NCBI GenBank assembly: GCA_028388995.1
Contig: JAOEQC010000003.1
Coordinates: forward strand, 1-58,700
DNA length: 58,700 bases
DNA from: Ascidiaceihabitans sp.
Lineage (GTDB): Bacteria; Pseudomonadota; Alphaproteobacteria; Rhodobacterales; Rhodobacteraceae
Direction of reading: 5' to 3'
Below the pieces are notes generated by a model. It worked only from the letters and a program-made list of their open reading frames with translations, did not search any database and was not told the origin of the DNA. Shown here piece after piece: positions 10,748 to 19,568 of the stretch; the first letter of the stretch is position 1; every line of letters starts with the position of its first letter. The position numbers were made by a program, and so were the translations under genes.

Positions 10748-11514
10748 TGCACGACCCCCGCTACGTTCATTTGTGCGAATGCATCAACAATCCATCCCGC
10801 GAGCAGCGCAGCCATTACTTCTTGTTGCTGTGCTCTCTCGATCAGATCATTGCGGATTTCTAACATCACATTCAAATGTCCATCTTTGATCGCATGTTCT
10901 TTTAGCGTGTGGGTGACACCGTGTTCTGGCCCATAAGGTTCGTTACGCTGAACATTGGCAGTTGTGTGCGCATGAGCGGTTTGCAACATCGCGTCGGCGA
11001 ATCTTGTGTCTGTATCATGCAAAATACCAATTTCGACGGACCTCATTTGACCATGATATATGGGTGTGAAGCTGTGAACTGTGACGACGATCGGGTTAGC
11101 GACTTGTTTAACCATGCTGGAAAGTGCCGATTGAAACGGCCAATAGTACACCTCAGCGCGCATGTTCCGTTTCGACTGCGTTAGGATCTTGTTGCCTGGA
11201 ACATCAATAAGCTCGCTACGTGACGGCATCGCGTCAGGTGCGTTTGGCGGCCGGTTACAGTCATAAACCAAGCGCGATACTTCGCTCGCGACAAGAATCG
11301 CATCAAGACTTTTGGACAATTGGTTTGCGACGGCCATAGCCCCTGGGTCCCAGGCTGCATGGCTTTCACGGGCATCTAGGGACAAACCTAACCCATTAAA
11401 CAGGTGAGGTATGTGATGAGAGGCATGTTCGCAAACAAGCACGACAGAAGACGATCCAGCAGCATTTACCACCAAGACGTTCTCGTTCATTGTATCTATG
11501 TCAACTTGCGTCAT
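10735..11514 (-). CDS. N-formylglutamate amidohydrolase family protein
   Basis: VVLVCEHASHHIPHLFNGLGL...HAAWDPGA..VSRLVYDCNRPPNAPDAMP; VTVHSFTPIYHG. Confidence 0.85.
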   Translation of the reverse strand: MTQVDIDTMNENVLVVNAAGSSSVVLVCEHASHHIPHLFNGLGLSLDARESHAAWDPGAMAVANQLSKSLDAILVASEVSRLVYDCNRPPNAPDAMPSRSELIDVPGNKILTQSKRNMRAEVYYWPFQSALSSMVKQVANPIVVTVHSFTPIYHGQMRSVEIGILHDTDTRFADAMLQTAHAHTTANVQRNEPYGPEHGVTHTLKEHAIKDGHLNVMLEIRNDLIERAQQQEVMAALLAGWIVDAFAQMNVAGVVQCQA

Positions 11515-11546
11515 GTATCCCCCGGCTAGATAAATGTGTTGCTAAA

Positions 11547-11562
11547 GTTGATATCTGTCAAC
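11547..11562. promoter_or_regulatory. Candidate operator in the divergent promoter region
   Basis: Imperfect inverted repeat GTTGATATCTGTCAAC between the divergent amidohydrolase and rpiR genes. Confidence 0.3.
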
Positions 11563-11632
11563 AGAATAATGAGAATTATATACCATTTGAAAATTAGTTG
11601 TTATTTTTTTCATCAAAACAGAGGCGAGATCA

Positions 11633-12505
11633 ATGTCCGAAATTCCACTCACCATCTCGGATCGTATTCAATCGCGGTTGGATGACTTGACTAGAGCTGA
11701 ACGGCAGTTAGCGCATTTGATCCTCGAAAACTATCCCGCTTCTGGCCTTGGCCCCCTAAGCGCGTTGGCCAAAGATGCAAAAGTGTCCATTCCGACAGTC
11801 TCGAGAATGGTCCAAAAGCTTGGTTACAAGGGATATCCTGAGTTTCAAGCTGAACTGCGTGAAGAGCTGAAAGCAAAGGCTAAGAACCCCATCGCAAAAC
11901 ACGACACTTGGGCCGAAGGCGCGCCATCAGAGCATCTTTTGAACAGATTTACAGACGCTGTTATCGACAATATCCGTTACACATTGGGCCAAATCGACCC
12001 AAAGGATTTTGATAGAGCATGCGAGATGATTGCCGACGCCGATCATCACCTTTACATCGTTGGCGGCCGTATCACACATACCTTGGCGGAGTATTTGTTC
12101 CTGCACATGCAGGTCATCCGACCGCAACTCACCCATATACAATCAACATCCAATGCATGGCCGCATTATTTGCTGGACATGAAAGAAGGCGATGTCTTCA
12201 TCATTTTCGACATGCGCCGATATGAGAATAACACGCTAAAATTAGCCGAAATGGCCCATGCCAAGGGTGCTAAGTTGATCTTGTTCACAGATCAATGGCG
12301 ATCGCCAATTCATCAGTTGGCCGAGATCAGCTTTAGCAGCCGCATTGTTGTACCATCCGCATGGGATTCTAACGCTATTCCACTGTTGCTGTTAGAGACC
12401 TTAATCTCCTCTATTCAAAACTTGAGCTGGGACGTCACCAAAGATCGGTTAGAAGAGTTAGAAACCATGTTCGATCAAACAAAGTTGTTCCGAAAGTTCA
12501 CTTAA
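11633..12505 (+). CDS. MurR/RpiR family transcriptional regulator (HTH + SIS)
   Basis: GLGPLSALAKDAKVSIPTVSRMVQKLGYKGYPEFQAEL then SIS-like domain; divergent from the catabolic operon. Confidence 0.88.
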   Translation: MSEIPLTISDRIQSRLDDLTRAERQLAHLILENYPASGLGPLSALAKDAKVSIPTVSRMVQKLGYKGYPEFQAELREELKAKAKNPIAKHDTWAEGAPSEHLLNRFTDAVIDNIRYTLGQIDPKDFDRACEMIADADHHLYIVGGRITHTLAEYLFLHMQVIRPQLTHIQSTSNAWPHYLLDMKEGDVFIIFDMRRYENNTLKLAEMAHAKGAKLILFTDQWRSPIHQLAEISFSSRIVVPSAWDSNAIPLLLLETLISSIQNLSWDVTKDRLEELETMFDQTKLFRKFT

Positions 12506-12529
12506 AGACTGCACTAATGTGGGGAAACA

Positions 12530-12771
12530 GGGCTTTGTTGCACAAATGGGCTTATTGAATTCACTGTATGAAACCAGCGTGATAGCTGGAGGCCATGAAC
12601 AGTTGGGCCCCTACTAAGTACAAGACAAAAAAGTGGTCGTCTTACAATGACAGTTTGAAGCGGCGCGGATTGTTGTCGATCTGGTGTGATCCGGAGATGG
12701 TTTGGATATCGCATACTTCCGCCCTGCAGAGATACGAAAAGCGGCATCAACACACACCAGATGCATCTTAG
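12530..12771 (+). mobile_element. IS5-family (IS903-like) transposase remnant
   Basis: GGGCTTTGTTGCACAAAT terminus at 12530; MNSWAPTKYKTKKWSSYNDSLKRRGLLSIWCDPEMVW from 12595 matches the IS5 N-terminus, then stop at 12769. Confidence 0.8.
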
Positions 12772-12799
12772 CCAAGCCGCAAACCTGTCCTAAAAAGCA

Positions 12800-12948
12800 G
12801 GACTACTTCAATAATGCTGTTGAACCCATTTTTTCAACGTCTAAATCTCAATACCCAAATTTGATGAAAGTTAGGGTCGCGTTAAGCCATTGGTCGTCGC
12901 CATGCGCACCGCATCACGCCGAAGCTCGTCTGTGTAATTCTTTGCCAT
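12800..12948 (-). pseudogene. IS3-family OrfA transposase remnant
   Basis: Minus strand from 12948: MAKNYTDELRRDAVRMATTNGLTRP* then frameshifted SNLGIEI*TLKKWVQQHY, matching IS3 OrfA YTDEFRRDAVR...LGIGLSTLNKWVQQH. Confidence 0.72.
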
Positions 12949-13009
12949 TCTCTATTTCATCCATAGCAAATATTGCTCGAAAGCGACCGGGAATAAACCG
13001 TGACAAGTC

Positions 13010-13314
13010 CAACGGCTTGAGCACCTGCTAAGCTTGTCAGAGGGCTGGCAAGACATAGGAAGCCAACGGTAAAAATGTCATTTTCCGCGATGTCTGTGCG
13101 GAGCCCTTGAACGAGGCTGAATTGGCTGAATTGATTTCAGGATTTGGGGGTTTCTTAGTGAATAGGAAATCTAATGACTTTAGAGACCTCAATGAGTGGT
13201 CGAAGACGTCATAAGTGGAAGCCCAAAGTGATGAATCGCCCAATGATACATGACCATAATCAGCTATATTTGGGCTGGGATGAAACAGTTCAAAAGACTT
13301 TACTCACGGGCTAG
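13010..13314 (+). pseudogene. ArsC/Spx-family (arsenate-reductase-like) pseudogene
   Basis: NGLSTC*ACQRAGKT*EANGKNVIFRDVCAEPLNEAELAELISGFGGFLVNRKSNDFRDLNEW... then frameshift to VMNRPMIHDHNQLYLGWDETVQKTLLTG*; LVNRKS and xMxRPxI...LxLGWD are ArsC-family signatures. Confidence 0.7.
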
Positions 13315-13491
13315 TCGTATGAAATTACAGATCAACTATTAGTAGCAAGCAGAGACGTTGCGCTTGTCACGAACGTCAGCAATGCAAAAGCTACGATGCG
13401 ACAATCAAGGTAGTAGTGAGCGACAGGTTTGGGCCGAGACTGTTTAAAACCTCATTTTTTGATATGGTGAACTGGTAGATTGGAGTTCGAC

Positions 13492-13672
13492 ATGTCAGGT
13501 TTTATTGAAGGCTCGGATTCAGACCAGCTTGCTTCCCGAACGTTTGGAAGATTGGGCTTGCGAAAACAATCCAGTTCGTGTCGTCGATATTTTCGGGGAT
13601 GTATTGGATCTGAGTGATCTCGTGCTTGATCGTACAAATTCAGCGAATACCCCAAACAGTCTGAGACGATAG
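13492..13672 (+). pseudogene. IS1182-family transposase N-terminal fragment, frameshifted
   Basis: MSGFIEGSDSDQ(fs)LLPERLEDWACENNPVRVVDIFGDVLDLSDL matches the IS1182 N-terminus (FIEG.DR.Q..LFPE.LDDWI.EDNPVRVVD). Confidence 0.78.
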
Positions 13673-13673
13673 C

Positions 13674-14513
13674 TCAAGCGTTCAACCCTAATACCGCTAT
13701 ACCAAAAACCATCAGAATGGCGGCCGAAAAGCGGCGCTTCCAATTCCCCTCTTTAAGAATAAAGAAGCCTATCATGGTTGCAAAAATGACCGATGTTTCG
13801 CGCAAGGCAGAAACCACTCCGAGATCCGCGAAGTTTTTAGCGTAAAGGACAAGACCGTATGCTGTCATAGAGACGATCCCCCCCGCGATCCCAATCACCC
13901 AAACTTTAAGAGGAAGTTGCTTAAACGTGTCGCGTTTACGCCAGCCTATGAAGCCCGCGATAAACAGGTGCAAAAACGCGCCCCAAGCCCAATAGCTAAG
14001 TGTATTTCCAGACAAGCGCACACCAACACCATCTGCCAGCGAGTAAAAAGAAATGCAAAAGCCAGTCGCCATTGACAGCAACAATGGTGACTTTTCAAGG
14101 CCTGATGAGAAGGCTTTCCAGCTGCTTAAAACAATACCAAAAATGATTAGACCAATGCCAAACCACACCAGTGCAGGCAACGTTTCGCCAAGCAAGAGCC
14201 ACGCCCAGAGTGAGACAAGAACAGGCACGATCCCGCGTGCGATTGGATAAACGACACTGAGATCACCCTGTTGATAAGCGCGCCCCAAAAAATAAAAATA
14301 CGCGAAATGGACCAATGTCGACAAAACTATGAAGATTACACTTTGAGCGTTTGGCAGTGGCAAAACTGTGACCATAATTACGCCTGGTATCACATGACCC
14401 AACGCGACAAGGCCAAGCGTTGTCGTGCGGTCAAAGGCCGTTTTGACGATGGCATTCCAAATAGCGTGCAGCAAAGCAGCTGACAAGATTATCACAATGA
14501 TCGAAAGTGACAT
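13674..14513 (-). CDS. EamA/DMT-family transporter
   Basis: About 10 TM; YFLGRAYQQGDLSVVYPIARGIVPVLVSLWAWLLLGE. Confidence 0.85.
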   Translation of the reverse strand: MSLSIIVIILSAALLHAIWNAIVKTAFDRTTTLGLVALGHVIPGVIMVTVLPLPNAQSVIFIVLSTLVHFAYFYFLGRAYQQGDLSVVYPIARGIVPVLVSLWAWLLLGETLPALVWFGIGLIIFGIVLSSWKAFSSGLEKSPLLLSMATGFCISFYSLADGVGVRLSGNTLSYWAWGAFLHLFIAGFIGWRKRDTFKQLPLKVWVIGIAGGIVSMTAYGLVLYAKNFADLGVVSALRETSVIFATMIGFFILKEGNWKRRFSAAILMVFGIAVLGLNA

Positions 14514-14604
14514 TACCTACCTCTAAAACTGTAGCCTCACAAATTCCTGTCTGCATGGCCGAGATGTACAAATACGCAACAGACCTCTTAAAGGCCCTAT
14601 TAGG

Positions 14605-16290
14605 CTAGTGATCGTCTTTGTGAATATTGAGAATTTCTTCAATCAACCGCGTTTCCAGAAGTTGACCATTTGCATATAAAATCGGCGTCGCGACGGCTGC
14701 TATATTGCTGTTGAAATCGCGGAATGCGCGCAGCGTTTCCAGATGAATATCGCTGCTGGCAAAGCTACTTGCCTCGCCGCCTTGCAAACGCTTGAAATGC
14801 TTTTTGCGGCTGTTGCGTTCTGCGCGTTTGAGTTCGGTCTTCTCCATGTTCAACAATCGTGCGCATTCTAAATCTTCTGAGATAAGAACGTTCGATGCCA
14901 TTTTCATATTGGCCAATATGGTCTCGTGCATTCCACGTAATTCAATCCACCCCTCTTCAGAAAACCGACCACCCGCTAACTTCAAATTCCGCGCCAACAC
15001 CGCCAAACGCTCTGCGACAACGTCGCCTGCAATTTCTAAGCGAACAGCATATTCCAGCATTTCTCGTGCTGCGCGTCCGTTTTCACGGCCCATCATTTCC
15101 ATGGGCAAACCCGCCGCGAATTCACGGATCCGGGTAAGGCAAGCGTTCACATCTTGGTCAAGGGCTTGGACCGCTCTGATGTGATCCTTCTCGCCCGAAC
15201 GGTACAAAGAAATGACAGGGCTGAACATGGCTTCAACCATCTCTATCATACGAAGTAACTCTAGCTTGAGAGAGGCCACCACTTGCGCGGGGGTGCCCAT
15301 GTTGGCGGGATCGAGAGCAGTTTCAGATTTTGAGGTCAAATTATAAGCCGCGATCTCTGTTGGCTTGGGCCAAGCCTTATCAAACACCACCTGCAATCGC
15401 GCGCAAAATGGTAGCGCAAGTATCAGCAACGACGAATTGAACACGATATGCGCGATCACCAACATCTGCCCGCCATCCCGCACGTCGCGCAAATTGATAT
15501 CAACGGCCAGATTAATGACAAACAAACAGATCACAGCCAACACTCCGCGCAGGATCAAGTTAGCGAACACGATCCTGCGTGGTGCCACATCCATCCCGCG
15601 CGTCAACCAAACAGGAATAAACGCACTTCCCAGATTGGCACCAAGGACAAGAGACAGACCCGCTGAAAAGGGAATGGCCCCAACTTGGACCAAGGTGACA
15701 CACATCAATATCGCAGCGACTGAACTGTGCATCAAAAACGCCAATGCGCCGCCAACTAAGAAAGCAGTTACATAGTCGCGTGCAAGGTAGCCCGAAATCG
15801 CAGGCAAAAACGGATTGATACGGATCGGCTCCATCGCCTCTCTCAGGAACTGAAGAGAAATCAAGATAAGCGCGAGACCCATCACGATGCGCCCTGCTTG
15901 GCGCAGCTTCTTTTGCTCGGCCTTAAGGAAGAGCCAGCCACCAATGGCGAGAAGCGCAGGAACAAGCCAGTCAAAATCGAAGGACAGCAGTTGAATAATC
16001 AAGGCTGAACCAAGATCACCACCAAGGACGATCGCAAGACCTGTGCTAAAAGCAATCAAACCGCTTGCTGCAAAACCAGAAGTCAAAAGAGCAACCGCCG
16101 CCGAGCTTTGCATCACAACGGCTAGTACAAACCCGACCCCGCTCGCTTGGATTGGCCCGCGTTGCTCTGTCATAATCCGCTGAAAAGACGCACCGTAGCT
16201 ACGCTCAATTCCAGTGCGTACCAGACGGACTGCGAACAGCAGCAACATCGTGGCCCCTGCAATCCTCACTAAAAAACTCACAATCAACAT
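14605..16290 (-). CDS. Na/Pi cotransporter family protein with PhoU-like C-terminal domain
   Basis: MQSSAAVALLTSGFAASGLI, LGGDLGSALIIQLL, LMHSSVAAILM, LGANLGSAFIPVWLT; helical C-terminus. Confidence 0.87.
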   Translation of the reverse strand: MLIVSFLVRIAGATMLLLFAVRLVRTGIERSYGASFQRIMTEQRGPIQASGVGFVLAVVMQSSAAVALLTSGFAASGLIAFSTGLAIVLGGDLGSALIIQLLSFDFDWLVPALLAIGGWLFLKAEQKKLRQAGRIVMGLALILISLQFLREAMEPIRINPFLPAISGYLARDYVTAFLVGGALAFLMHSSVAAILMCVTLVQVGAIPFSAGLSLVLGANLGSAFIPVWLTRGMDVAPRRIVFANLILRGVLAVICLFVINLAVDINLRDVRDGGQMLVIAHIVFNSSLLILALPFCARLQVVFDKAWPKPTEIAAYNLTSKSETALDPANMGTPAQVVASLKLELLRMIEMVEAMFSPVISLYRSGEKDHIRAVQALDQDVNACLTRIREFAAGLPMEMMGRENGRAAREMLEYAVRLEIAGDVVAERLAVLARNLKLAGGRFSEEGWIELRGMHETILANMKMASNVLISEDLECARLLNMEKTELKRAERNSRKKHFKRLQGGEASSFASSDIHLETLRAFRDFNSNIAAVATPILYANGQLLETRLIEEILNIHKDDH

Positions 16291-17063
16291 ATTCGGCTGT
16301 TTACCAAGTTCAAAAGCTGCGCATGCAGTTCAAGAGTTGCTGCCGACACAACGCGCCCATCTGATTTAAGAGTGAGCGGCATGCCGTCCCAATCTGTCAT
16401 AAGCCCACCCGCTTCTTGGACAACGACCGATAGCGGTAAATAATCATATGGTTGCAGATCGTAATCCACTACCGCATCCACATAGCCAGCTGCGAGCAGT
16501 GCATGGGGATAACAATCGTAAGAAAATCGGCGGGTTTGCCCGTTCTTTGTAAGGCGCTCAAAGACGTCTGGGTGATCCGCAAAGATTTTCTCACCCTCAT
16601 TTATGTACAAAATTCCATGATCGATGTTTCTCTGGCTAGAGCAGTGGATTGCAGCGCCATTTAGTGTAGCCCCCTCACCGACGACACCGAGAAATACCTC
16701 GCCCAAAGCGGGCATTGCAATTACTCCGATCTCAGGAATGCCATCCATCAAATGTCCAAGTAGAAATCCAAAGAGAGGGTGGCCTGACAAAAACGATCGT
16801 GTCCCATCAATTGGGTCAACAATCCACATTCTTTGATGATCTGCACCTTCAATTCCATACTCTTCACCGAAGATTCCATGATCCGGAAAATGTTCGCCTA
16901 GATAAGTCCGAACAAGCGTTTCTACCCCCCTGTCTGCTTGAGTGACGGGACTTTCATCTGCTTTGAAGTCGGCGTCTAATTGGCCTCGAAAATAACCCAT
17001 CGCAGTTTTGGAGGAAAAACCAGCAATTTCGAGAGCCGATGCTATGAATTCACGCTTGGGCAT
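16284..17063 (-). CDS. Inositol monophosphatase family protein
   Basis: FGEEYG, WIVDPIDGTRSFLSGHPLFGFLLG, QPYDYLPLSVVVQEAGGLMTDWDG; likely start MPKREF. Confidence 0.87.
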   Translation of the reverse strand: MPKREFIASALEIAGFSSKTAMGYFRGQLDADFKADESPVTQADRGVETLVRTYLGEHFPDHGIFGEEYGIEGADHQRMWIVDPIDGTRSFLSGHPLFGFLLGHLMDGIPEIGVIAMPALGEVFLGVVGEGATLNGAAIHCSSQRNIDHGILYINEGEKIFADHPDVFERLTKNGQTRRFSYDCYPHALLAAGYVDAVVDYDLQPYDYLPLSVVVQEAGGLMTDWDGMPLTLKSDGRVVSAATLELHAQLLNLVNSRIC

Positions 17064-17886
17064 TTTGACCCTCTCCAAGAGCGAGATGTAAATCAATGCC
17101 CCAAGCCTGAATTGCATTTGTCAAATTTTGCCCTGGCGTTTGATCGGTCACAATCACGTCCACATCCCATGTTTCAAGGCCGCAGTGAGGCGCTGTTTGC
17201 TCGAACTTGGTATGATCCAGCACCACCAAAACAGATCCAGCACACTTGGCTACAACCGCAGCGAGATTGGCTTCGGCTGCATTGAGATTAAGGAACCCAC
17301 GGTTTTCACAAAGCGCGTCGGTGCTAAGGATCGCGAGGTCATAGGCGAACCTGAGACATTGTTGTTCGGTTACAAAACCAAAGGTCCCACGCTCGTCGAT
17401 TTGCATTTCTCCGCCCAACAAATGCACGTGGTTGCCATTATGGTTGGCAAGTACCTGAGCTACGCCAACCGAATTTGTCGCAACGGTCAGACGAGAGTGA
17501 TCGCGCAGACTTTCCGCCACAAAGGCGGTCGTTGACCCGACATCCAAAAACAAAGTCATACCATCCTGCACGTGATCTATTACCGTGTTTGCGATGGCGC
17601 GTTTTTCAGTCGAATGCTTGGCGATACGGCTTAAAAAGCTGGGTGCCTCGGGGGGGCCTGTTAAATAAGCACCCCCGTACATCCGCTCTAGCAATCCAGA
17701 TTTCGAAAGCGTTTTAATCGTCCGCCTGACAGTTTCCTCGGAGACGCCTAGCGATTTTGCAAGTTCAGCGCTGCGCGCTGACCCTCCAAATCGATGGAGT
17801 GCATCAAGTAACTCACGCTCTCGATGGGACTGCTTTGGGAATTTATCGTTGCTCGCGATCTTGAAAACCCCACAATTTCTCCACAA
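17050..17886 (-). CDS. DeoR/GlpR family transcriptional regulator
   Basis: RSAELAKSLGVSEETVRRTIKTLSKSGLLERMYGGA; LFLDVGSTTAFVAESL. Confidence 0.85.
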   Translation of the reverse strand: MWRNCGVFKIASNDKFPKQSHRERELLDALHRFGGSARSAELAKSLGVSEETVRRTIKTLSKSGLLERMYGGAYLTGPPEAPSFLSRIAKHSTEKRAIANTVIDHVQDGMTLFLDVGSTTAFVAESLRDHSRLTVATNSVGVAQVLANHNGNHVHLLGGEMQIDERGTFGFVTEQQCLRFAYDLAILSTDALCENRGFLNLNAAEANLAAVVAKCAGSVLVVLDHTKFEQTAPHCGLETWDVDVIVTDQTPGQNLTNAIQAWGIDLHLALGEGQNAQA

Positions 17887-18035
17887 AATTTATTATAATT
17901 GACCGAAAACAAAATGCAATGGCGCAATATTTATCCAAATCTGCAAATTTTACGCTTACTCACACAGAAACAGCTTTTAAAAATGTATTTTTTACGCGTT
18001 ATTAAGACTCGATACAGTGGAGAGGATATTCCGCT

Positions 18036-19568
18036 ATGAGTAGCGCCAAAAATGTTCTGTTTATCGTGATCGATCAGCTTCGTGCCGATTGCATCTTTGG
18101 GGATCTGGCGCAACACTTAGACCTCCCCAACATCAGAGCTTTGAGCGCGGATGCGGTGAGTTTTCGGCATCATTATTCGGTCGTTACTCCATGCGGCCCT
18201 TCGCGGGCATCTCTTTTGACTGGAAAGTATTCGATGAACCACCGCTCTGTCAGAAACGGCACACCAATGCGCCATGATATTCCAAATATTGCGACAGAAA
18301 TGCGCAAGGCTGGTTATTCGCCAATGCTGTTTGGGTATACCGACACGCCACCCGATCCACGTGTCCATGATGTCAACGATCCAGCACTAAAAAATCATGA
18401 ATATCCGATGACTGGCTTTCAAGAAGTCGTCGAAATGCAATTTCAAAAGTCTTTGCCGTGGCGGTCGCATCTCATCAATCAAGGGTACACATTAGGTAGT
18501 CACAACGACGTTTACCGCCCTACTGCGCCGACAGATAGCGCTCCAAAGATAAATGATCCCGCCATATACCTTGCAAAAGACAGTGACACCGCATTTTTAA
18601 CTGACAGGTTTCTGGCAACGATGCCCGCTTACCAAAACGAGAACTGGTTTGCGCACCTAACCTACATTCGCCCGCACCCACCACTGGTGGCCCCTGCACC
18701 GTTCAACGACATGTATTCGCCTGATCAGATACCATTGCCTCGCCGCCGTGCTGACCCGTCAGACGAGATCGCAAACCATGCATTTTTCGAGCCAACGATT
18801 GCAAACAACCGCGTCTCGGACAATGTCATTGGTTTTCCAGACCTGGAACCCACGGATAAAAATATCCAAGCGCTGCGTTCGATCTATTTCGGACTAATTA
18901 CAGAGGTTGATCAGCATATTGGACGGATCATTAATTCCCTCAAAGGCACTAGACAATACGACGATACGTTGATTATCGTCACCTCAGATCACGGCGAAAT
19001 GCTGGGGGATCGACATATTTGGGGCAAGTTTACGGTCCACGACGCCGCGTTTCATACCCCCCTCATCATTCGCCATCCCGGCAATGCTGGACAGATCGTT
19101 TCGCAGCCTGTCGAGACAATCGATATAATGCCGACCATTCTTGATTGGGTCGGACAGCAGGTTCCAAATTCCGTGGACGGCAGATCATTGTTGCCCTTCC
19201 TGCGCGGTGAGGTTCCGACTGATTGGTGTACCTATTCCTTCTCGGAACTCGACTTTGCCCGACCAGAAAGTCCTACAATCTGGGAAACCTCACTTGGAAC
19301 AGGGCCCAGCAATTCTTCGTTGGCAATCCTACGTGAGGGACGTTTCACACTTGTAGAGTTTGCCGCCGACCTGCCCCCGATCCTCTATGATCACAGTGAA
19401 AACGGTGAGGCGTGCAACGTGGCGGACGACCCTAAATACCAAACAGAACTCAATAGGTTAACAAGGCTAATGCTCAAGCATCGCATGAAGAACATGGACC
19501 ATACATTGTCATTGAATACGATAACGGACGACGGCCCCCGCGTCAGGCTTCGCCACCCAACAGTCTAG
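18036..19568 (+). CDS. Sulfatase / phosphonate monoester hydrolase-like enzyme (alkaline phosphatase superfamily)
   Basis: Formylglycine motif CGPSRASLLTGKY; ITSDHGEMLGDRHIWGK; VIDQLRADC metal site. Confidence 0.85.
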   Translation: MSSAKNVLFIVIDQLRADCIFGDLAQHLDLPNIRALSADAVSFRHHYSVVTPCGPSRASLLTGKYSMNHRSVRNGTPMRHDIPNIATEMRKAGYSPMLFGYTDTPPDPRVHDVNDPALKNHEYPMTGFQEVVEMQFQKSLPWRSHLINQGYTLGSHNDVYRPTAPTDSAPKINDPAIYLAKDSDTAFLTDRFLATMPAYQNENWFAHLTYIRPHPPLVAPAPFNDMYSPDQIPLPRRRADPSDEIANHAFFEPTIANNRVSDNVIGFPDLEPTDKNIQALRSIYFGLITEVDQHIGRIINSLKGTRQYDDTLIIVTSDHGEMLGDRHIWGKFTVHDAAFHTPLIIRHPGNAGQIVSQPVETIDIMPTILDWVGQQVPNSVDGRSLLPFLRGEVPTDWCTYSFSELDFARPESPTIWETSLGTGPSNSSLAILREGRFTLVEFAADLPPILYDHSENGEACNVADDPKYQTELNRLTRLMLKHRMKNMDHTLSLNTITDDGPRVRLRHPTV

